The position numbers and the translations under genes were made by a program. Positions 8,761 to 16,644 of a stretch of 36,007 bases of DNA are shown here, in pieces; positions within the stretch are counted from its first letter, which is position 1, and the number at the start of each line of letters is the position of its first letter. The notes under the pieces are model-generated. The model was given only the letters and a program-made list of their open reading frames with translations. It made no database searches and had not been told where the DNA came from. Source of the stretch: Candidatus Segetimicrobium genomatis (GTDB lineage Bacteria; Sysuimicrobiota; Sysuimicrobiia; Sysuimicrobiales; Kaftiobacteriaceae); the NCBI GenBank assembly GCA_005882335.1, contig VBAP01000007.1, positions 43,557 through 79,563 on the forward strand, written 5' to 3'.

Positions 8761-11030
8761 AACGACAGATGCCGTCTCAGCGTCGTGAGCTCTCCACCAG
8801 CAAGGTCCAGATCCCCGTGCGTGGGATGTCGTGCGCATCGTGCGTCGACAAGGTCGAGCACGCTCTGCGGTCAGTCGACGGCGTGCTGAACGCCTCGGTC
8901 AACCTGGCATCGGAGCGGGCCACCGTGGAGATGACGGTCACAACGCCGCTTGCCACATTGCGACGGGCGGTCCGGGACGCGGGCTATGAGCCGCTGGAAG
9001 TCGAAGGGGATGCCGCGGAGGATTACGAGCGCGAGGCGCGCCGCCGCGAGCTCGCCACACTGCGCGGCAGGCTCATCGCCGGCGCATTGCTGAGCCTCCC
9101 GATTCTGTGGGGCAGCCTCGGACACATGGGCGTGCGGGCGTGGACGCCTGAACTGCTGACGAACTGGTACGTCCAGCTGATCCTGGCCACGCCTGTACAG
9201 TTCTGGGCCGGATGGCAGTTTTACCGTGGGGCCTGGGCCATGGCCCGGAGGCGCACCACGGACATGAATACGCTCATTGCCGTCGGGACAAGCGCTGCCT
9301 ACGGGTACAGCCTTGTGGCGACATTGTTCCCGCAGGTATTTTCCAGCGGCGGACTGGAGCCGCAAGTCTTCTACGAGACGTCGGCCATCATTATCGTCCT
9401 GATCCTGATGGGACGGTTCCTTGAGGCTCGGGCCAAGGGGCAGACCTCAGAAGCTATCCGCAAACTAGTCGGCCTGCAGGCCAAGACCGCGCGCGTTCTG
9501 CACGACGGCCACGAGACTGACATTCCCGTGGAAGACGTCCAGGCCGGCGATCTGGTCATCGTGCGGCCTGGCGAGAAAGTGCCCGTCGACGGCGTCATCG
9601 TTGAGGGTCGCTCCGCCTTCGATGAGTCGATGCTCACCGGAGAATCGCTGCCCGTGGACAAGGGTCCCGGGGATCAGGTCGTCGGCGCGACGCTCAACAA
9701 GACCGGCGCGTTCACGTTCAGGGCCACGAAGGTCGGGCGGGACACGGTGCTGGCCCAGATCATCCGCCTGGTCCAGGAAGCGCAGGGTTCGAAAGCTCCG
9801 ATCCAGCGGCTCGCCGATCGGGTGGCCAGCTATTTCGTCCCGGCTGTCATGGCGCTGGCCGTCGTGACCTTCTTTACATGGCTCGTGTTTGGTCCCAATC
9901 CATCGCTCACCTACGCGCTGGTGACATTCGTAGCGGTGCTGATCATCGCGTGCCCCTGCGCCCTCGGCCTGGCCACCCCCACCGCGATCATGGTAGGCAC
10001 CGGCCGCGGTGCGGAGCAGGGTGTGCTGATCAAGAGCGGCGAGGCGCTGGAAACGGCGCACCGGGTCAACACCATCATTCTGGACAAAACTGGGACGTTG
10101 ACCCGGGGCCACCCGTCGGTGACCGATGTGATTCCACTCAACGGGTTTGATACCACCGACATCTTGAGGCTGGCTGCCTCGGCGGAGCGGGGGTCGGAGC
10201 ACCCACTCGGCGGGGCCATCGTCAGGTACGCCGGCGAACAGGGGCTGGACCTGGCGCAGCCGGAGCGGTTCGACGCCGTCCCCGGCCATGGCATTGAAGC
10301 GGTGGTCGGCGGACAGACAGTCCTCGTGGGGAATCCGCGATTGCTACTGGACCGGGGCGTCTCGCTGGACGGCTCCGGGGAGATCGGGCTGCGGCTGGCC
10401 CACGGGGGGAAGACCGCGATGTATGTGGCGGTCGGCAGGAAGGCGGCGGGGATCGTCGCTGTCGCCGACACGCAGAAACCACACTCGAAGGACGTCGTGC
10501 AGGCGCTGCGCCGGATGGGACTGGATGTCGTGATGCTGACCGGCGACAATGCGGTTACCGCAAAGGCAATCGCGTCCCAGGTTGGAATCGACCACTTCCT
10601 GGCCGAGGTACTGCCGCAGCACAAGACCGACGAGGTGAAGAAGTTGCAGGCAGCCGGCCGGCGAGTGGCGATGGTGGGCGACGGCATCAACGATGCCCCG
10701 GCCCTGGCCCAGGCCGACATGGGCATCGCCATCGGCGCCGGGACCGACGTGGCCATCGAGTCGGCCGACATCGTCCTCATCGGCGATGACCTGCGCGGGA
10801 TTCTCACAGCGATCGCCCTGTCGAAGCAGACAATGCGGACGATCAAGCAGAATCTGTTCTGGGCGTTTTTCTACAACGTGGTGCTCATCCCGCTTGCTGC
10901 CGGCGTCCTGTACCCCTTCTTCGGGATTCTATTGAACCCGATGGTCGCGGCACTGGCAATGGCGTTCAGTTCGGTGAGTGTCGTTGCCAACAGTCTGCGT
11001 TTGAGATTGTTCAGACTGGCAACGGCCTGA
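8757..11030 (+). CDS. copA: Cu(I)-exporting P1B-type ATPase
   Basis: CopA pumps Cu(I) out of the cytoplasm. The 757-residue protein has one N-terminal heavy-metal domain with GMSCASC near residue 23, then eight expected membrane segments. The ion site has CPCALG near residue 399. The actuator loop is [12 protein letters not shown] near 291, the phosphorylation site DKTGTLT near 442, the SEHPLGG nucleotide motif near 480, and the hinge is [14 protein letters not shown] near 641. YN in FYNVVLIP and [12 protein letters not shown] in the last two helices mark the Cu(I) subgroup. The start is a GTG overlapping the csoR stop; an ATG 12 nt later is an alternative. copZ follows after 19 nt. Confidence 0.96.
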   Translation: MKRQMPSQRRELSTSKVQIPVRGMSCASCVDKVEHALRSVDGVLNASVNLASERATVEMTVTTPLATLRRAVRDAGYEPLEVEGDAAEDYEREARRRELATLRGRLIAGALLSLPILWGSLGHMGVRAWTPELLTNWYVQLILATPVQFWAGWQFYRGAWAMARRRTTDMNTLIAVGTSAAYGYSLVATLFPQVFSSGGLEPQVFYETSAIIIVLILMGRFLEARAKGQTSEAIRKLVGLQAKTARVLHDGHETDIPVEDVQAGDLVIVRPGEKVPVDGVIVEGRSAFDESMLTGESLPVDKGPGDQVVGATLNKTGAFTFRATKVGRDTVLAQIIRLVQEAQGSKAPIQRLADRVASYFVPAVMALAVVTFFTWLVFGPNPSLTYALVTFVAVLIIACPCALGLATPTAIMVGTGRGAEQGVLIKSGEALETAHRVNTIILDKTGTLTRGHPSVTDVIPLNGFDTTDILRLAASAERGSEHPLGGAIVRYAGEQGLDLAQPERFDAVPGHGIEAVVGGQTVLVGNPRLLLDRGVSLDGSGEIGLRLAHGGKTAMYVAVGRKAAGIVAVADTQKPHSKDVVQALRRMGLDVVMLTGDNAVTAKAIASQVGIDHFLAEVLPQHKTDEVKKLQAAGRRVAMVGDGINDAPALAQADMGIAIGAGTDVAIESADIVLIGDDLRGILTAIALSKQTMRTIKQNLFWAFFYNVVLIPLAAGVLYPFFGILLNPMVAALAMAFSSVSVVANSLRLRLFRLATA

Positions 11031-11049
11031 AATCCGGAATGGAGGTGGA

Positions 11050-11256
11050 ATGATGCAAGCAACATTGAAGGTTCCTCGGATCCACTGTGATGGGTGTGTA
11101 CACACCGTGACCACCACGGTGAGGAAGCTGCCTGGCGTGAAAGCGGCGCAGGCCAGCGAAGTCACCAAGGAAGTCACGGTTGAGTTCGATCCCGTGCAGG
11201 TGAGCGAGCAGAAGATTCGGGCGGCGTTGAGCCTGGTCGGCTATCCACCTGCCTGA
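11050..11256 (+). CDS. copZ: CopZ-like heavy-metal-associated chaperone
   Basis: A 68-residue single HMA domain that probably hands Cu(I) to CopA. The metal loop reads RIHCDGCVHTV near residue 10, keeping CxxC but with Ile in place of the usual Met two residues before the first Cys. The rest follows the ferredoxin-like fold (KLPGVKAAQASEVTKEVTVEFD, then ALSLVGYPPA). GGAGG at 11041-11045 serves the ATG at 11050, or the second ATG at 11053, which has better spacing. It is the last gene of the csoR-copA-copZ operon and is followed by a terminator. Confidence 0.9.
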   Translation: MMQATLKVPRIHCDGCVHTVTTTVRKLPGVKAAQASEVTKEVTVEFDPVQVSEQKIRAALSLVGYPPA

Positions 11257-11264
11257 GAGAAAAC

Positions 11265-11497
11265 TACGGGACCAGGGGCCGGACAAACTGATGCCGCGAC
11301 CCGGTGAAAAACATTCTGATCGACACGCCGCTGAACGTGAGCGGAAGAGACGAAAAGCTCGATACGGAATGCGGGTGAGCGGCGCGTCGACGCGGCTGCT
11401 GGCTCACCTTTCGTTTTCTCGTAAACCGACCGTGCGCAAGAAACGCTCACGATAGAGTGCTCGACCTGGTCCCGGGTCCCCGCTCCCGGGTCCCGTA
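11265..11497. repeat. GGGACC word pair flanking the copZ-tRNA-Arg spacer
   Basis: CTACGGGACCAGGGGCCGG near 11265 faces an inverted block at 11465-11497 containing GGTCCCGGGTCCCCGCTCC and CGGGTCCCGTAG. The arms are about 200 nt apart. The right-hand block ends just upstream of the TATAAT of tRNA-Arg and occupies its -35 region. Confidence 0.6.
11374..11420 (+). terminator. terminator of the copper operon
   Basis: GGTGAGC (11374-11380) pairs with GCTCACC (11402-11408), enclosing the 12-bp palindrome CGCGTCGACGCG. It is followed by TTTCGTTTTC. It lies 118 nt past the copZ stop. The spacer before it also holds a 24-codon GTG frame without an RBS, which I do not call. Confidence 0.7.
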
Positions 11498-11513
11498 GTA
11501 TAATCAGGCAAGT

Positions 11514-11589
11514 GCGCCCGTAGCTCAACGGATAGAGCACCAGCCTTCGAAGCTGGGGGTTGGGGGTTCGATTCCCTCCGGGCGCGCCA
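11514..11589 (+). tRNA. tRNA-Arg (anticodon TCG)
   Basis: The cloverleaf is complete. Acceptor is GCGCCCG/CGGGCGC, D-stem GCTC/GAGC, anticodon stem CCAGC/GCTGG with loop CTTCGAA, T-arm GGGGG-TTCGATT-CCCTC. Discriminator is G and CCA is encoded. The anticodon at 11547-11549 is TCG. A perfect TATAAT lies at 11499-11504, but no TTGACA-like -35 is present. Confidence 0.97.
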
Positions 11590-11825
11590 GGATGGTAGAA
11601 GCGCCGCCGAATGGCGGCGCAATCCTCTTACGCCTCTCCCTGCGGGAGAGGCCCTTGTTCAGAGCTCATCGCTTGCGAAAGCGCGATGCCTGATCTGAGT
11701 CAAACGGTGAGGGGGTGGGACTGCTCGAAAGCGCCGTCGTCCTCTTATTCGTTTCCCTCGGGGAGAGGGGGCAGGGTGAGGGGTCCCCGAATATCCACTC
11801 AATTCGCGTGGTGGAGGTGGTGGAG
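11590..11825. other. hairpin-rich spacer with CCTCTCCC-GGGAGAGG repeats
   Basis: No gene is seen. GCGCCGCC-GAAT-GGCGGCGC (11601-11620) probably ends the tRNA transcript. CCTCTCCC-TGC-GGGAGAGG (11633-11651) is a perfect hairpin, and a related CCCTCGGGGAGAGGG lies at about 11756-11770. Between them, ATCGCTTGCGAAAGCGCGAT with outer TCAGA/TCTGA pairing (about 11661-11700) could be a structured RNA. The CCCTCTCCC type recurs at 32893 and 32994. Confidence 0.6.
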
Positions 11826-12185
11826 TTGGAGAAGCTCCGAACGCCTATCATGGTCAACGCAATCTATGTCATCCTTCTCGCCCTAATCACACTGTCTCCG
11901 TCGATGGTGAGTTCTGTCTTTGGATACGCGGTTCAGGACCAGGGAGTCCTTCGCGTGCTTTCGGGCACGCTGCTGGGACTCGGTGTGTTGCTGTGGGGGA
12001 TCGCGGGCAATGTGGGCAAATATGGTGGTCTCGCCATGTACATCGCGATCGGGACCGGCATCGGCGCGCTATGGCTCCTGTGGGGATGGGCAGGCCACCT
12101 GTTCACGCTTCGCAATGCCGGGGTCCCAATTGTGATAAACGTCGTCCTGGCCGCCTGGGTGTGGTCGGCCCGACCCAAATCATAG
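11826..12185 (+). CDS. small four-helix membrane protein (DUF4345-like pattern)
   Basis: About 119 residues with four predicted membrane segments: AIYVILLALITLSPSMV, LRVLSGTLLGLGVLLWGIAG, YIAIGTGIGALWLLWGWAG and VPIVINVVLAAWVW. Length and layout resemble DUF4345-type small integral membrane proteins, which have no known function; this is pattern similarity only. TTG 11826 is chosen because GGAGG (11813-11817) lies 8 nt upstream. ATG 11850 is a credible alternative. It converges on xpt with a shared terminator between them. It stands alone as a transcription unit, and its RBS region follows a repeat-rich spacer. Confidence 0.7.
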   Translation: MEKLRTPIMVNAIYVILLALITLSPSMVSSVFGYAVQDQGVLRVLSGTLLGLGVLLWGIAGNVGKYGGLAMYIAIGTGIGALWLLWGWAGHLFTLRNAGVPIVINVVLAAWVWSARPKS

Positions 12186-12210
12186 GACTGTTTGCCGATC
12201 GTCCTAGACC

Positions 12211-12247
12211 GAGGGGCTCCTCATCGATTGGGGAGCCTCTCCATTTT
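12211..12247. terminator. bidirectional terminator between membrane protein and xpt
   Basis: GAGGGGCTCC (12211-12220) pairs over 10 bp, with one G-T, with GGAGCCTCTC (12232-12241). It is followed by CATTTT on the plus strand. It lies in the 60-nt gap between convergent genes. A shorter TAGGAC/GTCCTA hairpin precedes it at 12183-12206. Confidence 0.75.
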
Positions 12248-12815
12248 ACGCGACGACGATTCTCCCGCCGCTCATGTCGGTGACGATGGCCAGCGATTCA
12301 ACCGGGACCTCGAGCCGGGTCAGGGCCTCGCGTCCTCCTTCGAACGATTTCTCGATGACTGCTCCGACACCGACCACTGCCGCACCCGCGGCCTGGGCCA
12401 GCCGGGCCAGACCGAGGATGGTCTGCCCCGTGGCCAGGAAGTCGTCGATGATGAGCACCCGGTCGTGAGGCAGCAGGTATTCCGGCGAGACGATCAGCTC
12501 CACCATCTGCCCTCGCGTATGCGAAGGGGCGACCGTGAGCAGCACCTGATCTGTCATCGTCACAGGCCGGGTGCGGCGAGCGTAGACCAGCGGCACGCGC
12601 AGGTGCAGGGCGGTCGTCACCGCGGGGGCGATACCGGAGATTTCTGCGGTGAGCACCTTGGTGGCGCCGACGCGGCGAAAACGCGACGCCAGTTCGCGAC
12701 CACAGTCGTCGATAAGCAGAGGATCAATCTGATGGTTGAGGAAACTGTCGACCTTCAAGATCCCCCGCCCGAGGTTGCGGCCGTCGTGCAGGATGCGCTC
12801 TCGCAGCGCGTGCAC
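12246..12815 (-). CDS. xpt: xanthine phosphoribosyltransferase
   Basis: Xpt converts xanthine and PRPP to XMP in purine salvage. From GTG 12815 the 189-residue protein begins MHALRERILHDG and aligns by eye with Bacillus Xpt. It has ILKVDSFLNHQIDPLLID, SGIAPAVTTALHLRVPLVYARR and the PRPP-binding loop VLIIDDFLATGQT. The frame is open to a TTG at 12860, which would overlap the peroxiredoxin gene. I prefer 12815 because GGTGGGG lies 9 nt upstream and the length then matches the family. It probably shares a transcript with the peroxiredoxin-like gene. No purine riboswitch is visible. Confidence 0.9.
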   Translation of the reverse strand: MHALRERILHDGRNLGRGILKVDSFLNHQIDPLLIDDCGRELASRFRRVGATKVLTAEISGIAPAVTTALHLRVPLVYARRTRPVTMTDQVLLTVAPSHTRGQMVELIVSPEYLLPHDRVLIIDDFLATGQTILGLARLAQAAGAAVVGVGAVIEKSFEGGREALTRLEVPVESLAIVTDMSGGRIVVA

Positions 12816-12837
12816 GGCTAGGTTCCCCACCGAACGA

Positions 12838-13494
12838 TCATCGGCGCCCGGCCGCCGCAATCGCCCCCAGCAGCACGGTCTTGGGCGGGAAGTCTTCGCA
12901 ATATTGGTAGCGGTGCGTCAGGACCAGCCGTCCCGAGGGCGCGGCGACGAACTCGCCGGGCAACTGCCAGGGGTTGTCCACCAACGCACGCTCGGAACCC
13001 CGCCGCGAGGCGAGCATCGTCTCGCCGGTCTCGTGGTCGTGGGGCTTCCAGGCGAAGTCGTGAAGGATTTGCGCGGGTGTCCCCTCCAGCAACCCGTAGA
13101 GTTGATACGCGCGGCGGTCCGGATCGCACAGCAGCGGGAAGGGATATCCTCGCCGCGCTGCCACGGTCGCCGACCGCTCTGGCTCGCCCTGACAGATGGC
13201 CACCAACTGCGCGCCGGCCTCAGCGAACGCGGGAATTTCGCCCTTGAGTTGCTCCCAGCGCTCGGCCAGGCAGCTGCATCCGAAGTGTCGCAGGAACAAC
13301 ACCAGGGCCGGCTTCGCCTGCCAGAATTCAGCCAGCCGCCGTCTCTTGCCCGACGTGTCCGGGAGTTCGACATCCGGCGCCGCATCGCCAACCTGCGGCG
13401 GAAGCGCGGAGTACCTCGTCCGGGAGGGTCCGGACAACCAGGCCTGCAGCCATTCCTGCTCTGCGGACGTCTGTTGCTGGTCGATCGCGCCCAT
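12838..13494 (-). CDS. peroxiredoxin-like (AhpC/TSA-type redoxin) protein
   Basis: A 218-residue thioredoxin-fold protein. After an N-terminal extension it shows VGDAAPDVELPDTSGKRRRL, then LVLFLRHFGCSCLAERWEQL, which places cysteines where AhpC/TSA-like PRX_like2 proteins carry CPFC or similar. AQLVAICQGEPE and YPFPLLCDPDRRAYQLYGL follow the family layout. The CSC instead of CxxC arrangement makes a classical peroxidase mechanism uncertain, so a redoxin of unknown substrate is the safe reading. The start is the ATG at 13494 with a weak RBS. The gene ends 22 nt upstream of xpt on the same strand. Confidence 0.8.
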   Translation of the reverse strand: MGAIDQQQTSAEQEWLQAWLSGPSRTRYSALPPQVGDAAPDVELPDTSGKRRRLAEFWQAKPALVLFLRHFGCSCLAERWEQLKGEIPAFAEAGAQLVAICQGEPERSATVAARRGYPFPLLCDPDRRAYQLYGLLEGTPAQILHDFAWKPHDHETGETMLASRRGSERALVDNPWQLPGEFVAAPSGRLVLTHRYQYCEDFPPKTVLLGAIAAAGRR

Positions 13495-13739
13495 GGTGAC
13501 CTAGTCCTAGTTCCGTCCCCGTTCAGGCATTCCTGGTGGTACACTCAAGGCGTGACACATCCTTTCGGTTGACGTTGACCCTCAGGCTCCACACAGCCTG
13601 ACCTTCTTCGCTCCCATGGTCTCCGGGAGCGTTTCTGCGTCTACGGCCCGACAACCGATGAACGTCCAGGCGGCATCCCGGCCGCCCGGGGGCCCCCTGC
13701 ATCCCCGCTTGCCCGATCACACACGGGGAGGTGGGGGAC
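13495..13739 (+). promoter_or_regulatory. divergent intergenic region with terminator-like hairpin before the methyltransferase
   Basis: CAGGCT-CCACAC-AGCCTG (about 13584-13601) is a short hairpin. CGCTCCC (13609-13615) with GGGAGCG (13625-13631), followed by TTTCT, looks like a weak intrinsic terminator inside the presumed 5' leader of the rRNA methyltransferase. A short GTG frame encoding MTHPFG lies at about 13552 without an RBS. Attenuation is possible but unproven, and no strong promoter was found. Confidence 0.4.
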
Positions 13740-14378
13740 GTGGAGGGGACGCTGGCGGTGGTTCGCGGCCGCCTGATCGAGAGCGTGGCGCCCGCGAACA
13801 TACGCAGAACCGCACACGCATTCGCAAGAGTCATTGTCGATGTCGGAACCGGAGACGGACGCTGGCTGTACCGGACGGCCAGAGCCCATCCGGAGTGGTT
13901 CTGCCTGGGGTTGGACGCCTATGCCGGGATGATGCGCGAGGTTTCCCGCCGGGCCTCCCGCGACCCAAGCCGGGGCGGCGCCCCCAACCTGTGCTTCCTC
14001 CGGATCGCGGCTGAAACCCTGCCCGCCGGTCTGGAGGACCTGGCGGACCATATCTCCATTTTGTGCCCCTGGGGAAGCCTGCTCCGGGCGGTGCTGGTCC
14101 CCGATGTCCCAGTCCTCAGGGGAGTTGCCCGCATCGGCAAGCCCTCCGCGCTGATGGAGATCCGGGTGAACGCTTCGGCATACCGGGCGGCGGTGGGGCC
14201 GGATGCGGGCGACGCGACTCGCCTATGTCGGCGCCTCCAGCCGGAGTACGCGAGGGCCGGTATTGCGCTTACCTCATGCCACACAGCTGCGACAGACCCG
14301 CGAACGTCGTGGGAACGGCGGGTGCGCAGGCGGCGTCATCTCGTCGTGGTACAGATCTTGGGACTGGTCCTAAAATAG
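13740..14378 (+). CDS. 16S rRNA (adenine-1408-N1) methyltransferase, KamB/NpmA-like
   Basis: The family methylates A1408 in the decoding site of 16S rRNA and blocks aminoglycoside binding. The SAM motif VDVGTGDGRWLYRTARAHP lies near residue 33. LGLDAYAGMMREVSRRASRDPSRGG, APNLCFLRIAAETLP and the LCPWGSLLRAVL segment follow, matching KamB/NpmA order. TSWERRV near the C-terminus keeps the tryptophan and arginines that these enzymes use at the target base. At 212 residues the length is right. GTG 13740 is preceded by GGGGAGG (13725-13731); GTG 13758 is an alternative. No antibiotic cluster or mobile element adjoins it, so a resident rather than recently acquired gene is likely. Confidence 0.82.
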   Translation: MEGTLAVVRGRLIESVAPANIRRTAHAFARVIVDVGTGDGRWLYRTARAHPEWFCLGLDAYAGMMREVSRRASRDPSRGGAPNLCFLRIAAETLPAGLEDLADHISILCPWGSLLRAVLVPDVPVLRGVARIGKPSALMEIRVNASAYRAAVGPDAGDATRLCRRLQPEYARAGIALTSCHTAATDPRTSWERRVRRRRHLVVVQILGLVLK

Positions 14379-14393
14379 ATCCTGGAGGTCGGC

Positions 14394-14903
14394 ATGGCGA
14401 TCCGACTGGTCATCCTCGATTGCGACCGTACGCTGTGGGAGCATGAAGATGTCTTGACGCTCCAGGCGCCGTTCACGCGCATTGATGAGCAGACGGTCCA
14501 GGATGCGCGTGGGGAGCAGGTCCGGCTCGCGCGCGGTGCCCGCGAGCTCCTGGACGCGCTGCGGGAGCGCGGGATTCTGATCTCCGTCTGCAGCTGGAAC
14601 CGTGCGGATCTGGTGTTCGCCATCTTCGACCTGCTCGGCCTGACCCCGTACTTTGTCCACCCGAAGGTGGAGTTCCATCCCCACAAGGACAGGATGATCG
14701 CCGCGCTGCTGGCCGAACTAGCGCGGGAGGGTACCGTCCTGCGTGCGGAGGAAGTCCTGTTTGTCGATGACAACCCGATGATGTTGGAGATGGTGCGGCA
14801 GGGAGTGGGACCGGTGCGTACGCTGCGGGCCCAGATCGACGTGCTCGATTTGCGTGACGTGCTGAAATACCTGGATCAGCCGGAGCCGACCGAACCGACC
14901 TGA
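14394..14903 (+). CDS. HAD-family phosphatase (magnesium-dependent phosphatase-1-like)
   Basis: A 169-residue HAD hydrolase without a large cap domain. Motif I is LDCDRTLW near residue 9 (nucleophile Asp and general acid/base Asp). Motif II is the Ser in SVCSWN near 64. The motif III Lys is in FHPHKDRM near 98, and motif IV is VLFVDDNPMM near 121. The order and short cap resemble the MDP-1/HAD-IIIC group, which dephosphorylates glycated or phosphotyrosyl-type substrates. The real substrate cannot be told. GGAGG at 14384-14388 supports ATG 14394. It starts 15 nt after the methyltransferase and is probably co-transcribed. Confidence 0.85.
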   Translation: MAIRLVILDCDRTLWEHEDVLTLQAPFTRIDEQTVQDARGEQVRLARGARELLDALRERGILISVCSWNRADLVFAIFDLLGLTPYFVHPKVEFHPHKDRMIAALLAELAREGTVLRAEEVLFVDDNPMMLEMVRQGVGPVRTLRAQIDVLDLRDVLKYLDQPEPTEPT

Positions 14904-14966
14904 ACGGCGGGCTCTGGAGGAGGCGCTCCTCGTAGAGGCTGCGAGGCCTGAGCGGCGGTTGGGAAT

Positions 14967-14994
14967 TTGCGAGTGACTCTGTCGTGTGTATAAT
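14967..14994 (+). promoter_or_regulatory. promoter of tRNA-Lys
   Basis: TTGCGA (14967-14972), a 16-nt spacer and TATAAT (14989-14994) lie 14 nt before the tRNA 5' end. tRNA-Leu downstream has no obvious promoter of its own and is probably read from here. Confidence 0.8.
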
Positions 14995-15007
14995 GTAGCG
15001 GTACGGT

Positions 15008-15083
15008 GGGCCGTTAGCTCAACTGGTAGAGCAGCGGACTCTTAATCCGCTGGTTCGGGGTTCGAGTCCCCGACGGCCCCCCA
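15008..15083 (+). tRNA. tRNA-Lys (anticodon CTT)
   Basis: Acceptor GGGCCGT/ACGGCCC, D-stem GCTC/GAGC, anticodon stem GCGGA/TCCGC with loop CTCTTAA, T-arm CGGGG-TTCGAGT-CCCCG. Anticodon CTT lies at 15041-15043 and CCA is encoded. The base in the discriminator position reads C, which is unusual for tRNA-Lys. Confidence 0.95.
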
Positions 15084-15087
15084 CCCT

Positions 15088-15203
15088 TGAAGGAAGAGGG
15101 AACACGGAAGAGGGAAGACGGAATTAGGGAAAGCAGGGGCAGGTTGGCGATTGCTGCGTTGGTTGCCCCATTTTCCTTCTTCCTTCTTCCCTTTTCCCTC
15201 CTC
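15088..15203. repeat. purine/pyrimidine word repeat forming inverted arms between two tRNAs
   Basis: The left arm 15088-15141 is built of GAAGAGGGAA-like words and ends in GCAGGGGCAGG. The right arm 15164-15203 is the degenerate complement, TGCCCCATTTTCC followed by TTCTTCC words. The loop is about 22 nt. A long hairpin would separate the two tRNAs in a shared precursor. Confidence 0.75.
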
Positions 15204-15208
15204 GGCGT

Positions 15209-15293
15209 GCGGGCGTGGCGGAACTGGAAGACGCGCAGGGCTTAGGACCCTGTGGGGTCACCCGTGGGGGTTCGACTCCCTCCGCCCGCACCA
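15209..15293 (+). tRNA. tRNA-Leu (anticodon TAG)
   Basis: An 85-nt class II tRNA. Acceptor GCGGGCG/CGCCCGC, anticodon stem CAGGG/CCCTG with loop CTTAGGA, long variable arm TGGGGTCACCCGT, T-arm GGGGG-TTCGACT-CCCTC, discriminator A and encoded CCA. The anticodon TAG is at 15243-15245. Confidence 0.97.
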
Positions 15294-15339
15294 TCCAAGG
15301 GAAGAGGGTCTTCCTTCTACCTTGTGATGAGGTGGCTAC

Positions 15340-16644
15340 GTGAAGGTTGACATCCGCAAAGAAGCGCCCAGCCGCGCGGTGCTCGAAGTCGAGCTGCCGC
15401 CCGAGGCTGTCAGTCAGGGGATGGAGCGGGCGCTGGCTCAGTTGAACCGGCGGGTAGAGATTCCCGGATTCCGGCGCGGGAAGGCGCCGAAGACCCTACT
15501 GGAGCGCTACGTAGGCAAGGAGGCCATTCATGAGGAGGCAGTCAAGCTCCTCGTCCCCGACGCCTACTCCCAGGCCATCCGCGAGTCCGGCGTACACCCC
15601 ATTGCCCAACCCGAGATCCAGGTCCAATCATTCGAAGAGGGAAAGCCGTTGCGGTTTGTGGCCACGGTCGATCTGGTCCCCGACGTTATGCTGGGCGATT
15701 CCAAGACCATCCGGGTGGATCGCACCGCTGTGGTGGTCACCGACGCCGACATCGACGCGGCAATCGAAGACCTCCGCGCCCGACACGCCCACCTGGAGAG
15801 CCTGGGAGATCAGGCGGCGGCGTCGGGGGACTACGTGCTGGTCCGGATCACCGAGGTCAGCGGGTCGGTGGATCGGTTCCTGGCGGGCAAGGAGTACCTG
15901 GTGGAGGTTGGCGGTGGCACATATCCGGCCGAATTTGAATCGGGGCTGATGGGTGCTGTGGCAGGCCACCGTGGTACGGTGACGCTCGCCAGCGGTGCCA
16001 CGGTGACCTACGAAGTCATTGACGTGAAGCGCCGCAGGCTGCCCGACCTCACCGACGAGTTCGCGCGAACGGCGGCAGGCGTCGAGACAGTCCACGCGCT
16101 CCGGGAGATGCTGCGGGATCGAACGCAGCGCGAGGCCCAGCAGCGGGCGCAGCAGGAAGACGAACAAAAGGCCGTCGATGCCCTGCTGGCGGGCGCCACG
16201 ATCGAGTTGCCCGGCAGCCTGGTGGATCATGAAGTACAGCATCTCGTTGCCGATCTCGCCGAGTCGTTGAGCCGCCGCGGGATCACCATGGAGCGCTACC
16301 TGCAGGTGCAGGAAAAGACCGAGGACCAGCTCCGGACGGAGCTACGGCCGGCCGCGGAGAAACGCCTGCGCACGCAGCTGGCGCTCGATGAACTGGCGCG
16401 CCTGGAAGGGCTGCAGCCATCGCAGGAGGAGATGGATCGCGAGGTAGAGAACGTTGCCCGCGGGTTGCAGCAAGATCTCGCGCGCGTGCGGGAATGGCTG
16501 GCGCAGAACGGGCGTTTGGACGTAGTGATAGCGACGCTCCGGCGCCGGAAGGCGCTGAGCTACCTGCTGCAGTCCGCTCGACGTGACCCGGTCGAGACCT
16601 CGGGGGGTCATGCTGAGCGAAGTCGAGAGGGTGAGCAAGGATGA
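15340..16644 (+). CDS. tig: trigger factor
   Basis: A ribosome-bound chaperone with peptidyl-prolyl isomerase activity, 434 residues. The ribosome-binding domain shows [21 protein letters not shown] near residue 37, close to the GFRxGxxP signature. A central FKBP-like domain runs from about residue 160 ([11 protein letters not shown]) to [19 protein letters not shown]. The helical arms follow. The start is a GTG with AGGTG 5 nt upstream. The last dozen or so residues ([13 protein letters not shown]) come from an inserted TCATGCTGAGCGAAGTCGA-type repeat, after a C-terminus that would normally end near residue 415. The stop overlaps the clpP start as ATGA. Confidence 0.94.
   Translation: MKVDIRKEAPSRAVLEVELPPEAVSQGMERALAQLNRRVEIPGFRRGKAPKTLLERYVGKEAIHEEAVKLLVPDAYSQAIRESGVHPIAQPEIQVQSFEEGKPLRFVATVDLVPDVMLGDSKTIRVDRTAVVVTDADIDAAIEDLRARHAHLESLGDQAAASGDYVLVRITEVSGSVDRFLAGKEYLVEVGGGTYPAEFESGLMGAVAGHRGTVTLASGATVTYEVIDVKRRRLPDLTDEFARTAAGVETVHALREMLRDRTQREAQQRAQQEDEQKAVDALLAGATIELPGSLVDHEVQHLVADLAESLSRRGITMERYLQVQEKTEDQLRTELRPAAEKRLRTQLALDELARLEGLQPSQEEMDREVENVARGLQQDLARVREWLAQNGRLDVVIATLRRRKALSYLLQSARRDPVETSGGHAERSREGEQG
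16604..16640 (+). repeat. TCATGCTGAGCGAAGTCGA dispersed element at the tig-clpP junction
   Basis: The 19-mer TCATGCTGAGCGAAGTCGA with flanking GGGG and GAGAGGGTG resembles a short repeat I have seen in intergenic DNA of many environmental bacteria. Here it is translated as the tail of trigger factor. Its GAGAGGG (about 16624-16630) is also the only Shine-Dalgarno-like sequence for clpP. Confidence 0.65.

Noticed and set aside
11280-11380. 24-codon GTG frame after copZ (MKNILIDTPLN...)
   Set aside because: No RBS, ends just before the terminator, no homology that I recognise; too short to support.
11404-11622. Minus-strand ORF with the text RRESNPQPPASKAGALSVEL
   Set aside because: This is the familiar false ORF made by translating the antisense of a tRNA gene (here tRNA-Arg).
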